From NCBI GenBank assembly GCA_964478165.1, contig CAYZGU010000032.1, positions 1-64,000 of the forward strand: DNA of 64,000 bases, written 5' to 3'. Source of the stretch: CAYZGU01 sp964478165 (GTDB lineage Bacteria; Poribacteria; WGA-4E; JAJDTR01). The translations under genes were made by a program, and so were the position numbers. This document shows, in pieces, positions 27,676 to 37,470 of this stretch (position 1 is its first letter; each line of letters begins with the position of its first letter). The notes under the pieces were generated by a model that was not told where the DNA came from, did not search any database, and saw only the letters and a program-made list of their open reading frames with translations.

Positions 27676-28515
27676 ATGACAGTTGACACAGGGTATGCAA
27701 ATCCACAATTACTAATTTCAGCCAGTGAACTCATTGACAGACTATCTGCCCAGTTAATTTGCATCGTGGATGCTCGACCAACACATGCGTACGCTGCAGG
27801 ACATATTCCCGGTGCCATTCATCTTGATCTTTACTCGATTAGCCTGAACGACACGAGTGAAAAACCCTTCAGGGCATATACGTGGATGATTGCCTATCTT
27901 CTCCGTCAGCGGGGCGTAGATCCGCTTAAGAAAATAATTTGGTATGACGATGTTTCGGGGATTCGTTCTGCAAGGGGATTTTGGTTCTGCGAATATTTTG
28001 GGCATAGGAATGTCCAAGTGCTGAACGGTGGATTCGGCGCGTATGTTGTCGCAGGTGGACCGGTGAGTACCGAAGCAGATAGGCCGGATGAAGTGCGATC
28101 GTTTCCAGAACAGGCGCAGTCCGATTTACACATGGACGCAGATACTATTCGCGGTTTACTCGGTCATGAGGGATTTGCTGTTCTTGATACGCGGACGTCT
28201 GATGAGCATTATGGACGAGTTTCCCGATCGGCGCGCGGTGGGACTATCCCAGGTTCAATCCATATCGAATGGAGTAATAATCTAGATGGAGATGGAGGTT
28301 TCAAGCGCGCTGTCGAGCTTCGTGAGCTGTATGAATCGGCAGGCATCACCCCGGAGAAGCGTGTAGTGTGTTACTGACAGGGTGGATACCGCTCTTCGCA
28401 CGCCTACCTGGCGCTGCGGCTTTTGGGTTATCCAAAGGTCAGCAACTATCTGGGATCGTGGAAGGAGTGGGGAGATCGGCTGGATCTGCCGATGGAAATC
28501 CCAGTTTCCAAGTAG
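27676..28515 (+). CDS. Two-domain rhodanese (thiosulfate/3-mercaptopyruvate sulfurtransferase) with in-frame TGA at the active-site Cys; candidate selenoprotein
   Basis: Rhodaneses carry sulfane sulfur on one cysteine of the C-terminal domain. The N-terminal domain (about 15-130) shows VDARPTHAYAAGHIPGAIHL and VLNGGFGAYVVAGGP. The C-terminal domain (about 155-275) shows VLDTRTSDEHYGR, GTIPGSIHIEW and the active-site strand. Homologues read VVTYCQGGYRSSH; here it is VVCY, TGA (28375-28377, codon 234), QGGYRSSHAYLALRLLGYP. The frame stays open for 45 family-like codons to a TAG that is the usual C-terminus, 33 bp before the convergent protease. No other lesion is present. So TGA either encodes selenocysteine or is a fresh nonsense mutation; in the second case the product ends at 233 residues without its nucleophile. 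Selenocysteine rhodanese-like proteins have been predicted in marine bacteria. The ATG at 27676 has GGAGGAG just upstream. Confidence 0.85.
28397..28418 (+). promoter_or_regulatory. possible SECIS-like hairpin downstream of the TGA
   Basis: From 20 nt after the TGA, CGCACGCC pairs with GGCG-c-UGCG: eight Watson-Crick pairs with one bulged C and a 5-nt loop (UACCU, 28405-28409). The loop begins 27 nt after the TGA, within the distance known for bacterial SECIS elements. Against it, the loop lacks the G normally found in its first two positions. Confidence 0.35.
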
Positions 28516-28548
28516 GTAAACGCTATTTCCTACTATTATATCGAGATC

Positions 28549-31518
28549 TTATTTCAAGATGTCTTCAATCACTAATGGTTCATCTGTCATCTCTTGATTT
28601 GCCGTTTCTAGTTTTTCGCGACTTGATACAACACAAACAGCACCACGATTGAGATTCGCTTCGAGTAGCTCGAGTAGCGCATGCTTTACCGACTTGGGTG
28701 TGCCCTGTTTAAGCCGTGCGTAGCGTTCTTCGCGTTTTTCGGGCGTTTGTCCAGTGAGATGACGATGCAGTGCATCACTCGTTGCCTCGTTTGGACGGAT
28801 GGGTTGTTCATTGTTCTTTGCCGTGGCAATAATGGCTCGGTCAATGTCCGTTTGGGTCCAGTTAGTCTTACGGATGTACTCTGTAACACCCTTAAATACC
28901 GCAAGCGTTCGAGTAATATGGGGATCGCTGAAGGAGCCGAGGTACAGTGTCCGTCCCAGGGGGCTGTATGTGAACCATGCACCGTATGCATTGCCCTTGA
29001 AACGAATTTCGTTCATGATGTAGTCGAGACGAACGATGTGTGTGCCGAGTGTTAATGAAGTAGCGTCTGGATGCGAGTAGTGAGGTGCTGGAATTACTTG
29101 GGCACAGTGCGCTACTTGAATTGGCCCAGCTAATCCCTCACGTGGTGGAGTGGTGAAAGGTGTGAAGTCAATCGGCGTACTCTCTATTGGTTTGTTCTGC
29201 ATGTTTTGAATCCAATGTGATAATGTGTCGGAGACGGTCTTAAACGTGGAATCTGAACCAGTGAAGCTGATGGTTATCCGTTCACGTTCGAGGAGGAATT
29301 TTTGAATTGCCTCGATTTTATGCATTAGATCGTCACTCAGATTATCGAACTCATCATTGAGCTGCTCGCTGAGCCCCAGTTGCGGTAGACCATACACTAG
29401 TTCAGACAGATGAGCCTGCGGTGTTAGGCCCCGTGCTGCATGGTACATTGCGGTGGTAGAACCACTGTGGACCATGTCCGTTCGACAGCGCGCCCGTCCT
29501 TGTACCAGAACATCACGAAGTCTTTCCTTATCCCTCGGATCTATCCGGAAAACTAGATCATGTAACACATCTAACGCTGGGGCAATCTGGTGGTCAAGTG
29601 CCTTCAACTGAAAACGCATGTGTTGCATTAATTGATGTTCGTCGAATGCATGTGTTCCAAACAAAGGTGCACACCCAATGCCTCCGGTAGAAGCTGCAAT
29701 CCGCCGTGCCGTCTGTTCATAGCCCAATCCTCTCACGCCTAATTTGCTGATGGCTTCGGCATAATATGGCAAGTATATCCTTAACTCTTCTGGTAACCCT
29801 GTCAAGTTAAAGTCCAAAATTAGGTAATTCACCCCATTTGAAAACACATCATTATGAAGCACTTCAACGCCGTGAACCGTTTGGAGGCTAGTTGGGATGT
29901 GAGTGAGACGGGTAGGTAAATCAGCAACCTTGAGCTGTGGCAGTTTGGCTAGCGCTTGCGGTGAATTCGGCTTGCTGTTAAGTCGATCCAACTCCTCAGC
30001 GTCAGCTGCGATTTTCTTCATATCTCCATCTGTTAACTTCGCACGGACTTGGTTCATTCGATCCGTGAATTCCGCGTCAATGCGTCTTTGCATTTCTGGG
30101 TCTGGCTTTATAACTGCCACCAGCTGATGTGGATTGTTTAGTAGTTTTTCGCGAATCAGTCTATTGAACAGGTCCGGTTCATTAGCATAACGTTTTCGAC
30201 AAGACGATAGGTGCTCAGCCATTGGAAGAAACAGCAATGGGTCAACGCCATAGATCCATGTTGAAATCACCCTATCGAGCATATCCAGAGGAAACATCGA
30301 CCCGATTTCAAGGTAGTGATAGGCCGCTTGTTGAAATACAGCTTCGACGAGTTCTGGTTCAATCTCGGTGTCGGCGATTTCGGAAAGCGTGTGGTTTACT
30401 AGTTCAGAAAATGCGTCAACTCGATCTGGTTCGCTCGCCTTCAACCCCACTCGGAAATTGCTCTCTAGGCCCACGGAGCCAGCACCTGAATAGATTAGAT
30501 CTGCGCCGAGTTTTGACGCGACCACCGCTTTCTTCAATGGTGCACCCTCGTTGCCCAGTAGAATAAGACTTAAGAGACGCATCATGACGATGTGTTCGGG
30601 GTCGGTTGCGTCGCCTGTGAGCCACTGTAGCATCAGATACGTCTTTTCGGTGAGTGCTTCATCTTCTCCAACGGCGTAGGTCTCAGTCAGACACTGGGCT
30701 GTTTCCCATCGTGGTTGTCGGGCAATCTTCACGTCGACATCTTGCCGGTTGAAATCGTTGAGTCGGTTGGAAAGGAAAGCCAAGTAGTCCCTGGTTGGGA
30801 TGTTCCCATAGAAGAAGAAATAGCTGTTACTGGGGTGGTAATAAGTCTTATGGAATTGTTTAAAGGCTGCGTAGGTTAAGTCGGGAATAGAATCTGGGTC
30901 TCCGCCGGATTCGTTTCTATATATTGTGTCTGGTAGTAGACCTCGGGTCACAGAACGGTACATCAACGACTCGGGATCGGAAAAGGCACCCTTCATCTCG
31001 TTGTAGACAATGCCACTGATTGTCAATTCACCGTCAGGATTCTCTTTATCTGCTGGAGCGAAGTGATGTCCTTCGCGTTTGAACGTCTGTTCGGTCAGCA
31101 GCGGATGAAAAACCGCATCAAAGTACACTTCGGCCAGGTTAAAAAGATCTTGTTTAACATTACTTGCTACGGGATAGTATGTGCAGTCCCAGCCGGTCAT
31201 TGCGTTAATGAAGGTTGCCATACTCATTTTAATCATCTCAAAAAACGGTTCTTTAACCGGGTACTTACGTGAGCCAGAAAGCACCCCGTGCTCGAGGATA
31301 TGGGGCACGCCGGTATCGTCTGAAGGTGGTGTTGGAAAGCTGATAGAAAACAGGTTTTCTGTATCATCGGTATGGAGATGCATCAGCCGTGCCCCGCTAT
31401 GTTCGTGTTCAATCTGATATGCGACCGCTCGCAATTCCTCAAGTGGCGTTACGACCTTTATTTGAAATCCGTTGATCTCCTGACCAACCTGTAGTGTGAT
31501 TTCTGGAATCTCGGGCAT
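28549..31518 (-). CDS. M16C (PreP/insulinase-type) zinc metalloprotease
   Basis: 989 residues, normal for presequence protease (PreP)-like peptidases, which enclose and degrade unfolded peptides up to about 65 residues. The inverted zinc motif HILEH is at residues 73-77, with the third ligand Glu174 in VYNEMKG. The block SDDTGVPHILEHGVLSGSRK and the later MYRSVTRGLLPD match PreP. The C-terminal half is a catalytically silent copy of the fold (FKGNAYGAWFTYSP is a typical substrate-region block). No signal peptide, so cytoplasmic. AAGGAG lies just before the ATG. It converges on the rhodanese gene with only 33 bp between stops and no clear terminator. Confidence 0.95.
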   Translation of the reverse strand: MPEIPEITLQVGQEINGFQIKVVTPLEELRAVAYQIEHEHSGARLMHLHTDDTENLFSISFPTPPSDDTGVPHILEHGVLSGSRKYPVKEPFFEMIKMSMATFINAMTGWDCTYYPVASNVKQDLFNLAEVYFDAVFHPLLTEQTFKREGHHFAPADKENPDGELTISGIVYNEMKGAFSDPESLMYRSVTRGLLPDTIYRNESGGDPDSIPDLTYAAFKQFHKTYYHPSNSYFFFYGNIPTRDYLAFLSNRLNDFNRQDVDVKIARQPRWETAQCLTETYAVGEDEALTEKTYLMLQWLTGDATDPEHIVMMRLLSLILLGNEGAPLKKAVVASKLGADLIYSGAGSVGLESNFRVGLKASEPDRVDAFSELVNHTLSEIADTEIEPELVEAVFQQAAYHYLEIGSMFPLDMLDRVISTWIYGVDPLLFLPMAEHLSSCRKRYANEPDLFNRLIREKLLNNPHQLVAVIKPDPEMQRRIDAEFTDRMNQVRAKLTDGDMKKIAADAEELDRLNSKPNSPQALAKLPQLKVADLPTRLTHIPTSLQTVHGVEVLHNDVFSNGVNYLILDFNLTGLPEELRIYLPYYAEAISKLGVRGLGYEQTARRIAASTGGIGCAPLFGTHAFDEHQLMQHMRFQLKALDHQIAPALDVLHDLVFRIDPRDKERLRDVLVQGRARCRTDMVHSGSTTAMYHAARGLTPQAHLSELVYGLPQLGLSEQLNDEFDNLSDDLMHKIEAIQKFLLERERITISFTGSDSTFKTVSDTLSHWIQNMQNKPIESTPIDFTPFTTPPREGLAGPIQVAHCAQVIPAPHYSHPDATSLTLGTHIVRLDYIMNEIRFKGNAYGAWFTYSPLGRTLYLGSFSDPHITRTLAVFKGVTEYIRKTNWTQTDIDRAIIATAKNNEQPIRPNEATSDALHRHLTGQTPEKREERYARLKQGTPKSVKHALLELLEANLNRGAVCVVSSREKLETANQEMTDEPLVIEDILK

Positions 31519-31992
31519 TCAAGTCTCCTTATGATTGAATCTGTCTCTTAACATGTGTTTTGTGTTTCACACGGTTACTGAGAAATGGGTTTTCCGTTGT
31601 CTTTCGAAGTGCGTGTTTTAAGCTACTTAAAGTTCAGGAGTGATGAGATGGAGTTTCGCCGTTCGTTGCGCGTAGTTTTTGTCCTAATCATCTTCCAATG
31701 CAATTAATGGATGTTCGGCGCGAGAGGGCGTGTTCCTGGCATTGGTTTTTCTGCAGAGATGGGGTTCATTGTCTGCTTCGCTACAACGTTGACATCCATG
31801 TTCATCTGGAACCGTAGTCCCACCGAGGATAGATTCTGAACTGAAATTGCCAAAAATGCTGCCGACAAAAGCGCAAAACGCTGAGGTTTCAGAACTCTTC
31901 TGATAAACGTGTTAACCTATTTTCGCATTTCAGAAGATTAAAACATTGATATGTACATGACGATGTTTTATCGTTCGCTCATGACTGGGCAA
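31519..31992. other. 474-bp gap
   Basis: Upstream of the minus-strand M16C gene. A plus-strand mini-frame at 31648-31707 encodes a signal-peptide-like 19 residues ending FQCN after GGAG, possibly the stump of a lost lipoprotein gene. Nothing else was recognised. Confidence 0.4.
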
Positions 31993-32247
31993 TCAAGTAA
32001 ATGCAGTTTCTCCGGGCCATCGACTTAAACCCCAGGTTAGGTAGGAAATAACGTCTTTCCATTTGATGTTTTTGACATCTCCAAAAATGCATGCGATTTC
32101 TATTGGACCGCATTTGTTAATTACGTTGGATGCTGGTCCGCGAAAGGCGTTCAAGTGGCTGGCGAATTGCCCAGAAGCAAACGTCCCCGGAAATGACTGC
32201 AACATTAAAACAATCAGCAATAACAAAATAAATTTTCTTGTTGGCAA
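31993..32247 (-). CDS. Doubtful small exported protein
   Basis: 84 codons from TTG, 24 bp behind fdhA on the same strand. The N-terminus is a convincing signal peptide (Arg-Lys, FILLLLIVLMLQ, cleavage near FASG). The remainder has two cysteines (NKCG, IACIF) and no family resemblance. No ribosome site is visible, so it may be a remnant; coupling to fdhA would be needed for expression. Confidence 0.3.
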   Translation of the reverse strand: MPTRKFILLLLIVLMLQSFPGTFASGQFASHLNAFRGPASNVINKCGPIEIACIFGDVKNIKWKDVISYLTWGLSRWPGETAFT

Positions 32248-32271
32248 GATGTGCTGCTAAATCATGTTCCG

Positions 32272-34989
32272 CTAGAGCGGTTGAAGACGAACGGGGCATA
32301 CCTTGAGTTCAGCAGTATGCGTTATTGGGTCGTAACCGGAACCTGTTAAAATGTTTACGGGTACATCACGAAAGCTAAAACTCGCAAACACTGTTCCGTG
32401 TGGTGAACGCCTCGTCGTTTTTACCCTAATTTTCACCGAACCACGTTGGCTCGACATCTTGCACCAGCCACCATCCACCAATCCCCATTTTGCAACATCG
32501 TCGGGGTGTATTTCAAGGACCTCTTCGGACAACAGATGGTCAATGCCCTCTGCACGTCCTGTTTGTGTGCGCGTGTGATAGGACGCAAGTCTGCGACCAG
32601 TGGTAAGCCACACCGGAAATTTGTCACTAATCGTTTCTGCCGGGTCTCGGTAGTTCACAATTGAAAACACACCACGGCCGTTTATGAATTCGCCTTCGTG
32701 TAGCATTGGTGTGCCGGGATGGTCTCGATTTGGAACAGGCCATTGATACTCACCATTCTCGATGCGTTCCCAATCCAGTCCGGCATAAATGGGTGCAACG
32801 TCACATAGTTCATTGAACACATCTTTCGCTGTTTGGAAAGCAAAGCCTTCGAATTTCAGCTGATTAGCCATTTGGCAAATAATCCACCAATCAGGCTTCG
32901 CTCCTTCTGGGGGTGGAACGGCAGCGCGCATTCGCTGTACACGTCGTTCTGTGTTTGTTTGCACACCAGAAGTTTCTGCCCACGCACTTGCTGGTAACAC
33001 AACATCAGCAAGTTGGGCAGTATCTGTCAGGAAAATGTCGATTACAACAAGGTGGTCAAGACTTCGTAGTGCATGTTCACAGTGGTCTCGGTTTGGATCG
33101 GAGAGAAGAGTGTTTTCTCCATCAATCAACATTGCCCGAATCTGATCTCCGCATAGGTCGAGCGCAGTGACTTTCGTGATGCCATTCTCAAGATCGATTT
33201 GCCTGCCGTAAAGATTTTTGAATTTGGCTTGGTTTTCCGGATCCGTGACCGGCTGAAATCCGGGATAGTTGTTTGGAATCGCACCGCTATCTCCAGCGCC
33301 CTGGATGTTGTTCTGACCTCGCATCGGGTTAATGCCAGTTCCCTCACGACCGAGATTTCCAGTCATAAGTGCGAGGTTGCAGAGGCTTTGAACGTTATCA
33401 ACACCGCAGATATGTTCAGTTATGCCGAGTGTGTAGTAAATCGCGCCCCTGTTTGCCATTCCATACCATATTGCAGCGGTCTCTATGTCTTTGGCGGGTA
33501 CACCTGTGATTCCTTCAGCCCATTCGGGCGTGAATTGGGCGATGTGTTTGAGGAAACGATCAGAATCAACGGTTCTCTTGTCGATGAATTCACAATCGAT
33601 CAGGCCTTCATGGGCAATCACATGAGCCATTCCGAGCAACAGTGCAGTGTCGGAACCAACTTGAAGTGGTAGATGTAAATCCCCGATGTCCGCTAATTGG
33701 ATGCGACGTGGATCTGCGACTATGAGCTTTGCGCCTCGTGCAATAGCCTTCTTGATACCCGTTGCTGCGACCGGGTGACACTCCGTCATATTCGTGCCGA
33801 TGCAGAAAATCACGTCCGGTTTTTGCATGTCGATGAGCGGATTCGACATCGCACCGCGTCCGATTGTGGCTGCCAAACCGGCAACCGTAGGTGCGTGGCA
33901 GGCACGGCTACAATTGTCTATGTAATTGGTTCCAAAACCGACGCGAATGAACTTCTGCATAAGGTAAGCCGCTTCACTCGGTGCGCGACCAGAAGCAACT
34001 CCATATACGCTGTGTCTTCCATAGTTTTCCTGCGCGTCGCGGAAGCCTTTGGCTGCTACATTCAGCGCCTCGTTCCAACTTGCTTGGTGGAGATTTCCGT
34101 CCTCGCGCCGCACCAGAGGGGTAGTCAATCGATCGGGGTGCTGTACAAAATCGAAGGCAAATTGTCCCTTGACACAGAGTGCACCCTTGTTCGCTGGTCC
34201 GTCCATTGCCGGTTGGATGCCGACTATTTCTTGGTTCTTGGTCATTACATCCATTGAGCAACCGACTCCACAATAAGGACAGATAGTGCGTGTTTTCTCG
34301 AGTTTTGCCGGAACTTCAATTGCGCGCATTGCTTTTTTGTCGGCAAGCGCCCCGGTCGGACAGGTCTGAACGCACTGTCCACAGAAGGTACACGCAGAAT
34401 CCTTCAGATTTCCATTAAATTCGGTCGTAATCTGTGTGTGGTAGCCACGGTTCATGACACTAATTGCGTAGTCTCCCTGTTGTTCAGCGCATACGCGTAC
34501 GCAGCGGTAGCAAGAGATGCAGAGATCGTAGTCGCGAAAGATGAACGGATTTCCGTCGTTGGCGTTGCTCTTTCCGGATTGTGCGCCCATAAAACGACCG
34601 GTTTGTGCTTCATAACGATTGGCGAGGCTGATGAGTTCCTGTGAAGCATAGCCTCGCAGCGGATCAACGTCGGTTTCACGATTCTCTGACACCACCATTT
34701 CAAGCAGTGTCTTGCGATGTTTCTCAAGGTCTCCGGTCTTTGTTTGCACTACCATTCCAGGAATCGCCTTTGTTGTACACGAGGTGACAGGATTGCGTGC
34801 CCCTTCGAGTTGGACGACACACAGTCGACATCCTCCAAACGGATTGAGGCGGGGGTCGTAGCAGAGGGTTGGGATGTTTTTCTGATGTCTATTTGCCACG
34901 TCGTAAATCGTCTCGCCATCCGAAAAGCTTATCTGAGTTCCGTCTAAAGTAATTGTATTAGATGGTTCTTTTTTTTGCCTTGGGTTCAT
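32272..34989 (-). CDS. fdhA: Formate dehydrogenase alpha subunit (Mo/W bis-MGD, NAD-linked type)
   Basis: Oxidises formate to CO2 and passes electrons through Fe-S clusters to the NuoEF-like subunit encoded upstream. 905 residues. The N-terminal domain binds 2Fe-2S (Cys43, 54, 57, 71). Two 4Fe-4S clusters follow (Cys157/160/163/167 and Cys200/203/206/210), then the catalytic-subunit 4Fe-4S (Cys237/240/244/272). The metal ligand is Cys364 in SRACHAPTVAGLA, where many enzymes have selenocysteine, so this one needs no selenium. The C-terminal molydopterin-binding domain is complete (TTGRRLASYHTRTQTGR). This layout matches soluble FdsA-type NAD-dependent enzymes. No fdhD is nearby. Confidence 0.94.
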   Translation of the reverse strand: MNPRQKKEPSNTITLDGTQISFSDGETIYDVANRHQKNIPTLCYDPRLNPFGGCRLCVVQLEGARNPVTSCTTKAIPGMVVQTKTGDLEKHRKTLLEMVVSENRETDVDPLRGYASQELISLANRYEAQTGRFMGAQSGKSNANDGNPFIFRDYDLCISCYRCVRVCAEQQGDYAISVMNRGYHTQITTEFNGNLKDSACTFCGQCVQTCPTGALADKKAMRAIEVPAKLEKTRTICPYCGVGCSMDVMTKNQEIVGIQPAMDGPANKGALCVKGQFAFDFVQHPDRLTTPLVRREDGNLHQASWNEALNVAAKGFRDAQENYGRHSVYGVASGRAPSEAAYLMQKFIRVGFGTNYIDNCSRACHAPTVAGLAATIGRGAMSNPLIDMQKPDVIFCIGTNMTECHPVAATGIKKAIARGAKLIVADPRRIQLADIGDLHLPLQVGSDTALLLGMAHVIAHEGLIDCEFIDKRTVDSDRFLKHIAQFTPEWAEGITGVPAKDIETAAIWYGMANRGAIYYTLGITEHICGVDNVQSLCNLALMTGNLGREGTGINPMRGQNNIQGAGDSGAIPNNYPGFQPVTDPENQAKFKNLYGRQIDLENGITKVTALDLCGDQIRAMLIDGENTLLSDPNRDHCEHALRSLDHLVVIDIFLTDTAQLADVVLPASAWAETSGVQTNTERRVQRMRAAVPPPEGAKPDWWIICQMANQLKFEGFAFQTAKDVFNELCDVAPIYAGLDWERIENGEYQWPVPNRDHPGTPMLHEGEFINGRGVFSIVNYRDPAETISDKFPVWLTTGRRLASYHTRTQTGRAEGIDHLLSEEVLEIHPDDVAKWGLVDGGWCKMSSQRGSVKIRVKTTRRSPHGTVFASFSFRDVPVNILTGSGYDPITHTAELKVCPVRLQPL

Positions 34990-35086
34990 CTATTCGTTCT
35001 CCTGGCAACAACCTGGCGACAATTTAATACCACATCTAGAAACCACATCGGATAGGAACATTGGTATTCGCTGGTGCAATTCTATT

Positions 35087-36757
35087 TCAAGATTCCACAT
35101 GTCGTTTAACCTTTTCTGGAAAATACCTTAGCAGGCTCTCTGCAATGAGTGGAGCCGCCATGCCTAGACCGCAGGCACTTGTTGCTTTCATTGTGTGACC
35201 AATGTCATTCACTTCGTTAATCCATGCTGTTGCTTTGGAAGGGCCCGCATTTCCGGCCAAGCGCTCCGAGAGACGCTGCGTCCCAATTCGGCAGGGGAAG
35301 CACTTACCGCATGATTCTTCAGCGAAGAATTCCATTGCGCTCTGTGCGACTTTAACGACATCTCGCGTGTCATCAAAAACCAGAATCCCACCGGCCCCTA
35401 GCATCGATCCTTTCGCTTGAATGCTCGGCTCATCAAGCGTCACACAAAGGTCATTGCCAGCGAGAAATCCACCCGATAAGCCCGCCATCGTAACTGCTTG
35501 AATGGAACGTCCAGTGTGTGGGCCGTTCGCCCATTCGTAGAGCAGCGTTTGCAGTGATAAACCGAACGGAACTTCGTAATTACCTGGTTTCTGAATGTCG
35601 CCGGACAAGCTAATGACTTTTGTTCCTGCGTGGCCGTTTAATCCCAGTTGCTGGTACCATTCTGCACCCCGGCGGATAATCTGTGGTACGGAAGCGAGGG
35701 TTTCTACGTTATTTACGGCCGTTGGCGAATTTTCGAAGCCATGCGTTACTGGATAGGGTGGTCGGTTCCGCGGAAACGGATGTTTGCCCTCCAAGCTATT
35801 TAGTAGGGAACCTTCCTCACCGCAGATATATGCGCCGGCTCCACGGCGAACATAGATGTCAAAGGTAAAGTTTGTACCAAGTATTTTGTCGCCTACAAAA
35901 CCGGCTTCTTTTGCTTCAGAGATTGCGGATTCGAGAGTTCTCAAAGTAGTGGGGTATTCATAGCGAAGATAGATGAAACCACGGGTTGCACGCGTTGCGT
36001 AGGCTGCCAGGGTCATACCCTCAATAATCGCGTGGGGGTCGTAGTCAAGGATAGCACGATCTTTGAAGCAACCTGGTTCTCCCTCATCTGCATTGCATAC
36101 GATGGTCTTCTGTTCTCCCGGTGCTTCGGCAACAGATCTCCACTTGAGGCCTGTTGGAAACCCTGCACCGCCACGGCCGGCGAGCTTGCTTTCAACAAGC
36201 AGTCCTATGGTCTCCGCTGGCTCCATCTCCTGAATCGCTCGCATCAGCGCTTGGTAACCGCCTGTTCGCTGATAACCATCGATTGTAGATCTTCCGGGTT
36301 CACGGATTGAATCGAAAACACATTCTTCAAATCCGTCCGGGTTCGGTAATGGTAGTGGAGAGGGTTTGACCTTGAGTGAAGTCGCAGTTGTGCCCGTGAG
36401 AACCGTATGTCCCTTGAGGACTGGCACAGCATCATCACACCGGCCGGCACAGGGCATTGGTGTGCCACTCTCGCCGCTGAGTTGTTCGAGTATCTCCTCC
36501 CCACCCGCTAGGCGGCATGCAGGACCGGTGCAGACACGTGGGGAATTCTGGCCTAGTGGCGTGCGAGCGAAGTGATGGTAGAATGTGACAGTCCCAAATA
36601 GGTCGGCCAATGGAATTCTAAGTGCCACCGCCACGTCTCGCAGCGTTTCCTCCGAAAGGTGGCCGTCGCGATCCTGGAACGCGTGCAATAGTGGAAGCAG
36701 GGGTGCGGGTTGGTTACGCCATTGATTAATAAGTTCCTGATTTGTTGGATTTGGCAT
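35087..36757 (-). CDS. NuoE-NuoF fusion, diaphorase subunit of formate dehydrogenase
   Basis: 556 residues from the ATG at 36757; a longer frame to 36853 has no better start. The first 150 residues are a NuoE-like 2Fe-2S thioredoxin fold (CTGPACRLAGG and CAGRCDDAV supply the four Cys). The rest is NuoF-like: GRGGAGFPTGLKW for FMN, GAGAYICGEEGSLLNS for NADH, and ESCGKCFPCRIG for the N3-type 4Fe-4S cluster near the end. Such EF fusions occur in Fds formate dehydrogenases and bidirectional hydrogenases. With fdhA 97 bp downstream on the same strand, transfer of formate electrons to NAD is the clear reading. Confidence 0.93.
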   Translation of the reverse strand: MPNPTNQELINQWRNQPAPLLPLLHAFQDRDGHLSEETLRDVAVALRIPLADLFGTVTFYHHFARTPLGQNSPRVCTGPACRLAGGEEILEQLSGESGTPMPCAGRCDDAVPVLKGHTVLTGTTATSLKVKPSPLPLPNPDGFEECVFDSIREPGRSTIDGYQRTGGYQALMRAIQEMEPAETIGLLVESKLAGRGGAGFPTGLKWRSVAEAPGEQKTIVCNADEGEPGCFKDRAILDYDPHAIIEGMTLAAYATRATRGFIYLRYEYPTTLRTLESAISEAKEAGFVGDKILGTNFTFDIYVRRGAGAYICGEEGSLLNSLEGKHPFPRNRPPYPVTHGFENSPTAVNNVETLASVPQIIRRGAEWYQQLGLNGHAGTKVISLSGDIQKPGNYEVPFGLSLQTLLYEWANGPHTGRSIQAVTMAGLSGGFLAGNDLCVTLDEPSIQAKGSMLGAGGILVFDDTRDVVKVAQSAMEFFAEESCGKCFPCRIGTQRLSERLAGNAGPSKATAWINEVNDIGHTMKATSACGLGMAAPLIAESLLRYFPEKVKRHVES

Positions 36758-37470
36758 TGTGTGTTCCGACCAAAGGGGGACTGATAGGGCGTCTGCGTCA
36801 ACAACCGATAGATTTCGACAGAGAATGTCAAACTGCGTCCTGTATGGTAACAATTTTTTTCCGGAGGGTCAATAGGAATTTCTTCAATTGCTGTGAGGAT
36901 ACTGTAGAAATGGTGACAACCCATAGTCTTTGCGTCAAAGTCTTCGGATCGTGAGAGCCCGTGTGGTTTTCTCGCCTTTCAAGATAGACAACGTGAGATT
37001 TACATGGTAGAATTCCGAGGATTGCTGAAAGAGTTTTGCAAGATTAAACTAACTTGATACGATTTTATCGAGCGAGGTTGCTGCAATTGATGAGTAGGCA
37101 GGGGGGTGAGTATGTCATCGACCGATAGGTGGGCGGAAAGAGACGTACTCTGTAGCCGCAGCTACTCTTTAGATTGCCTATTGTTTTGGGGTTGCCCAAG
37201 ATTGGTCGTGCTCAAGACTCTGTTTGGTGTCCTGAAATGCGATCGTTTGGCTATCTGCGAAGACTCTATACCGAAGAATAGTCTAAACTGCGAAGCTCAG
37301 ATCGGTCGTGTGGACACGGAGGCCGCGGAAAGGATAATCTCTTTTCTGTGTTTTTCAAGTTAATTCAAGCGTTAGTGAGTTGCTGTGTCGATTGTGGCAG
37401 ATCGAAACCACCGGCGACCACAGATGTCACGTGAACCCAATATGCGCTGCGTAAAAGAGAAGAGGTTATC
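36758..37470. other. 713-bp divergent gap
   Basis: Lies between the formate dehydrogenase operon and the first PhyH gene. It must hold promoters for both, but no strong -35/-10 pair was found. Frames such as 37106-37363 (85 codons) show no family resemblance. Confidence 0.5.

Noticed and set aside
28375..28377. Reassignment of UGA to a sense codon in the whole genome
   Set aside because: Many intact, full-length genes in the window end in TGA at the expected C-terminus, so UGA is a normal stop here.
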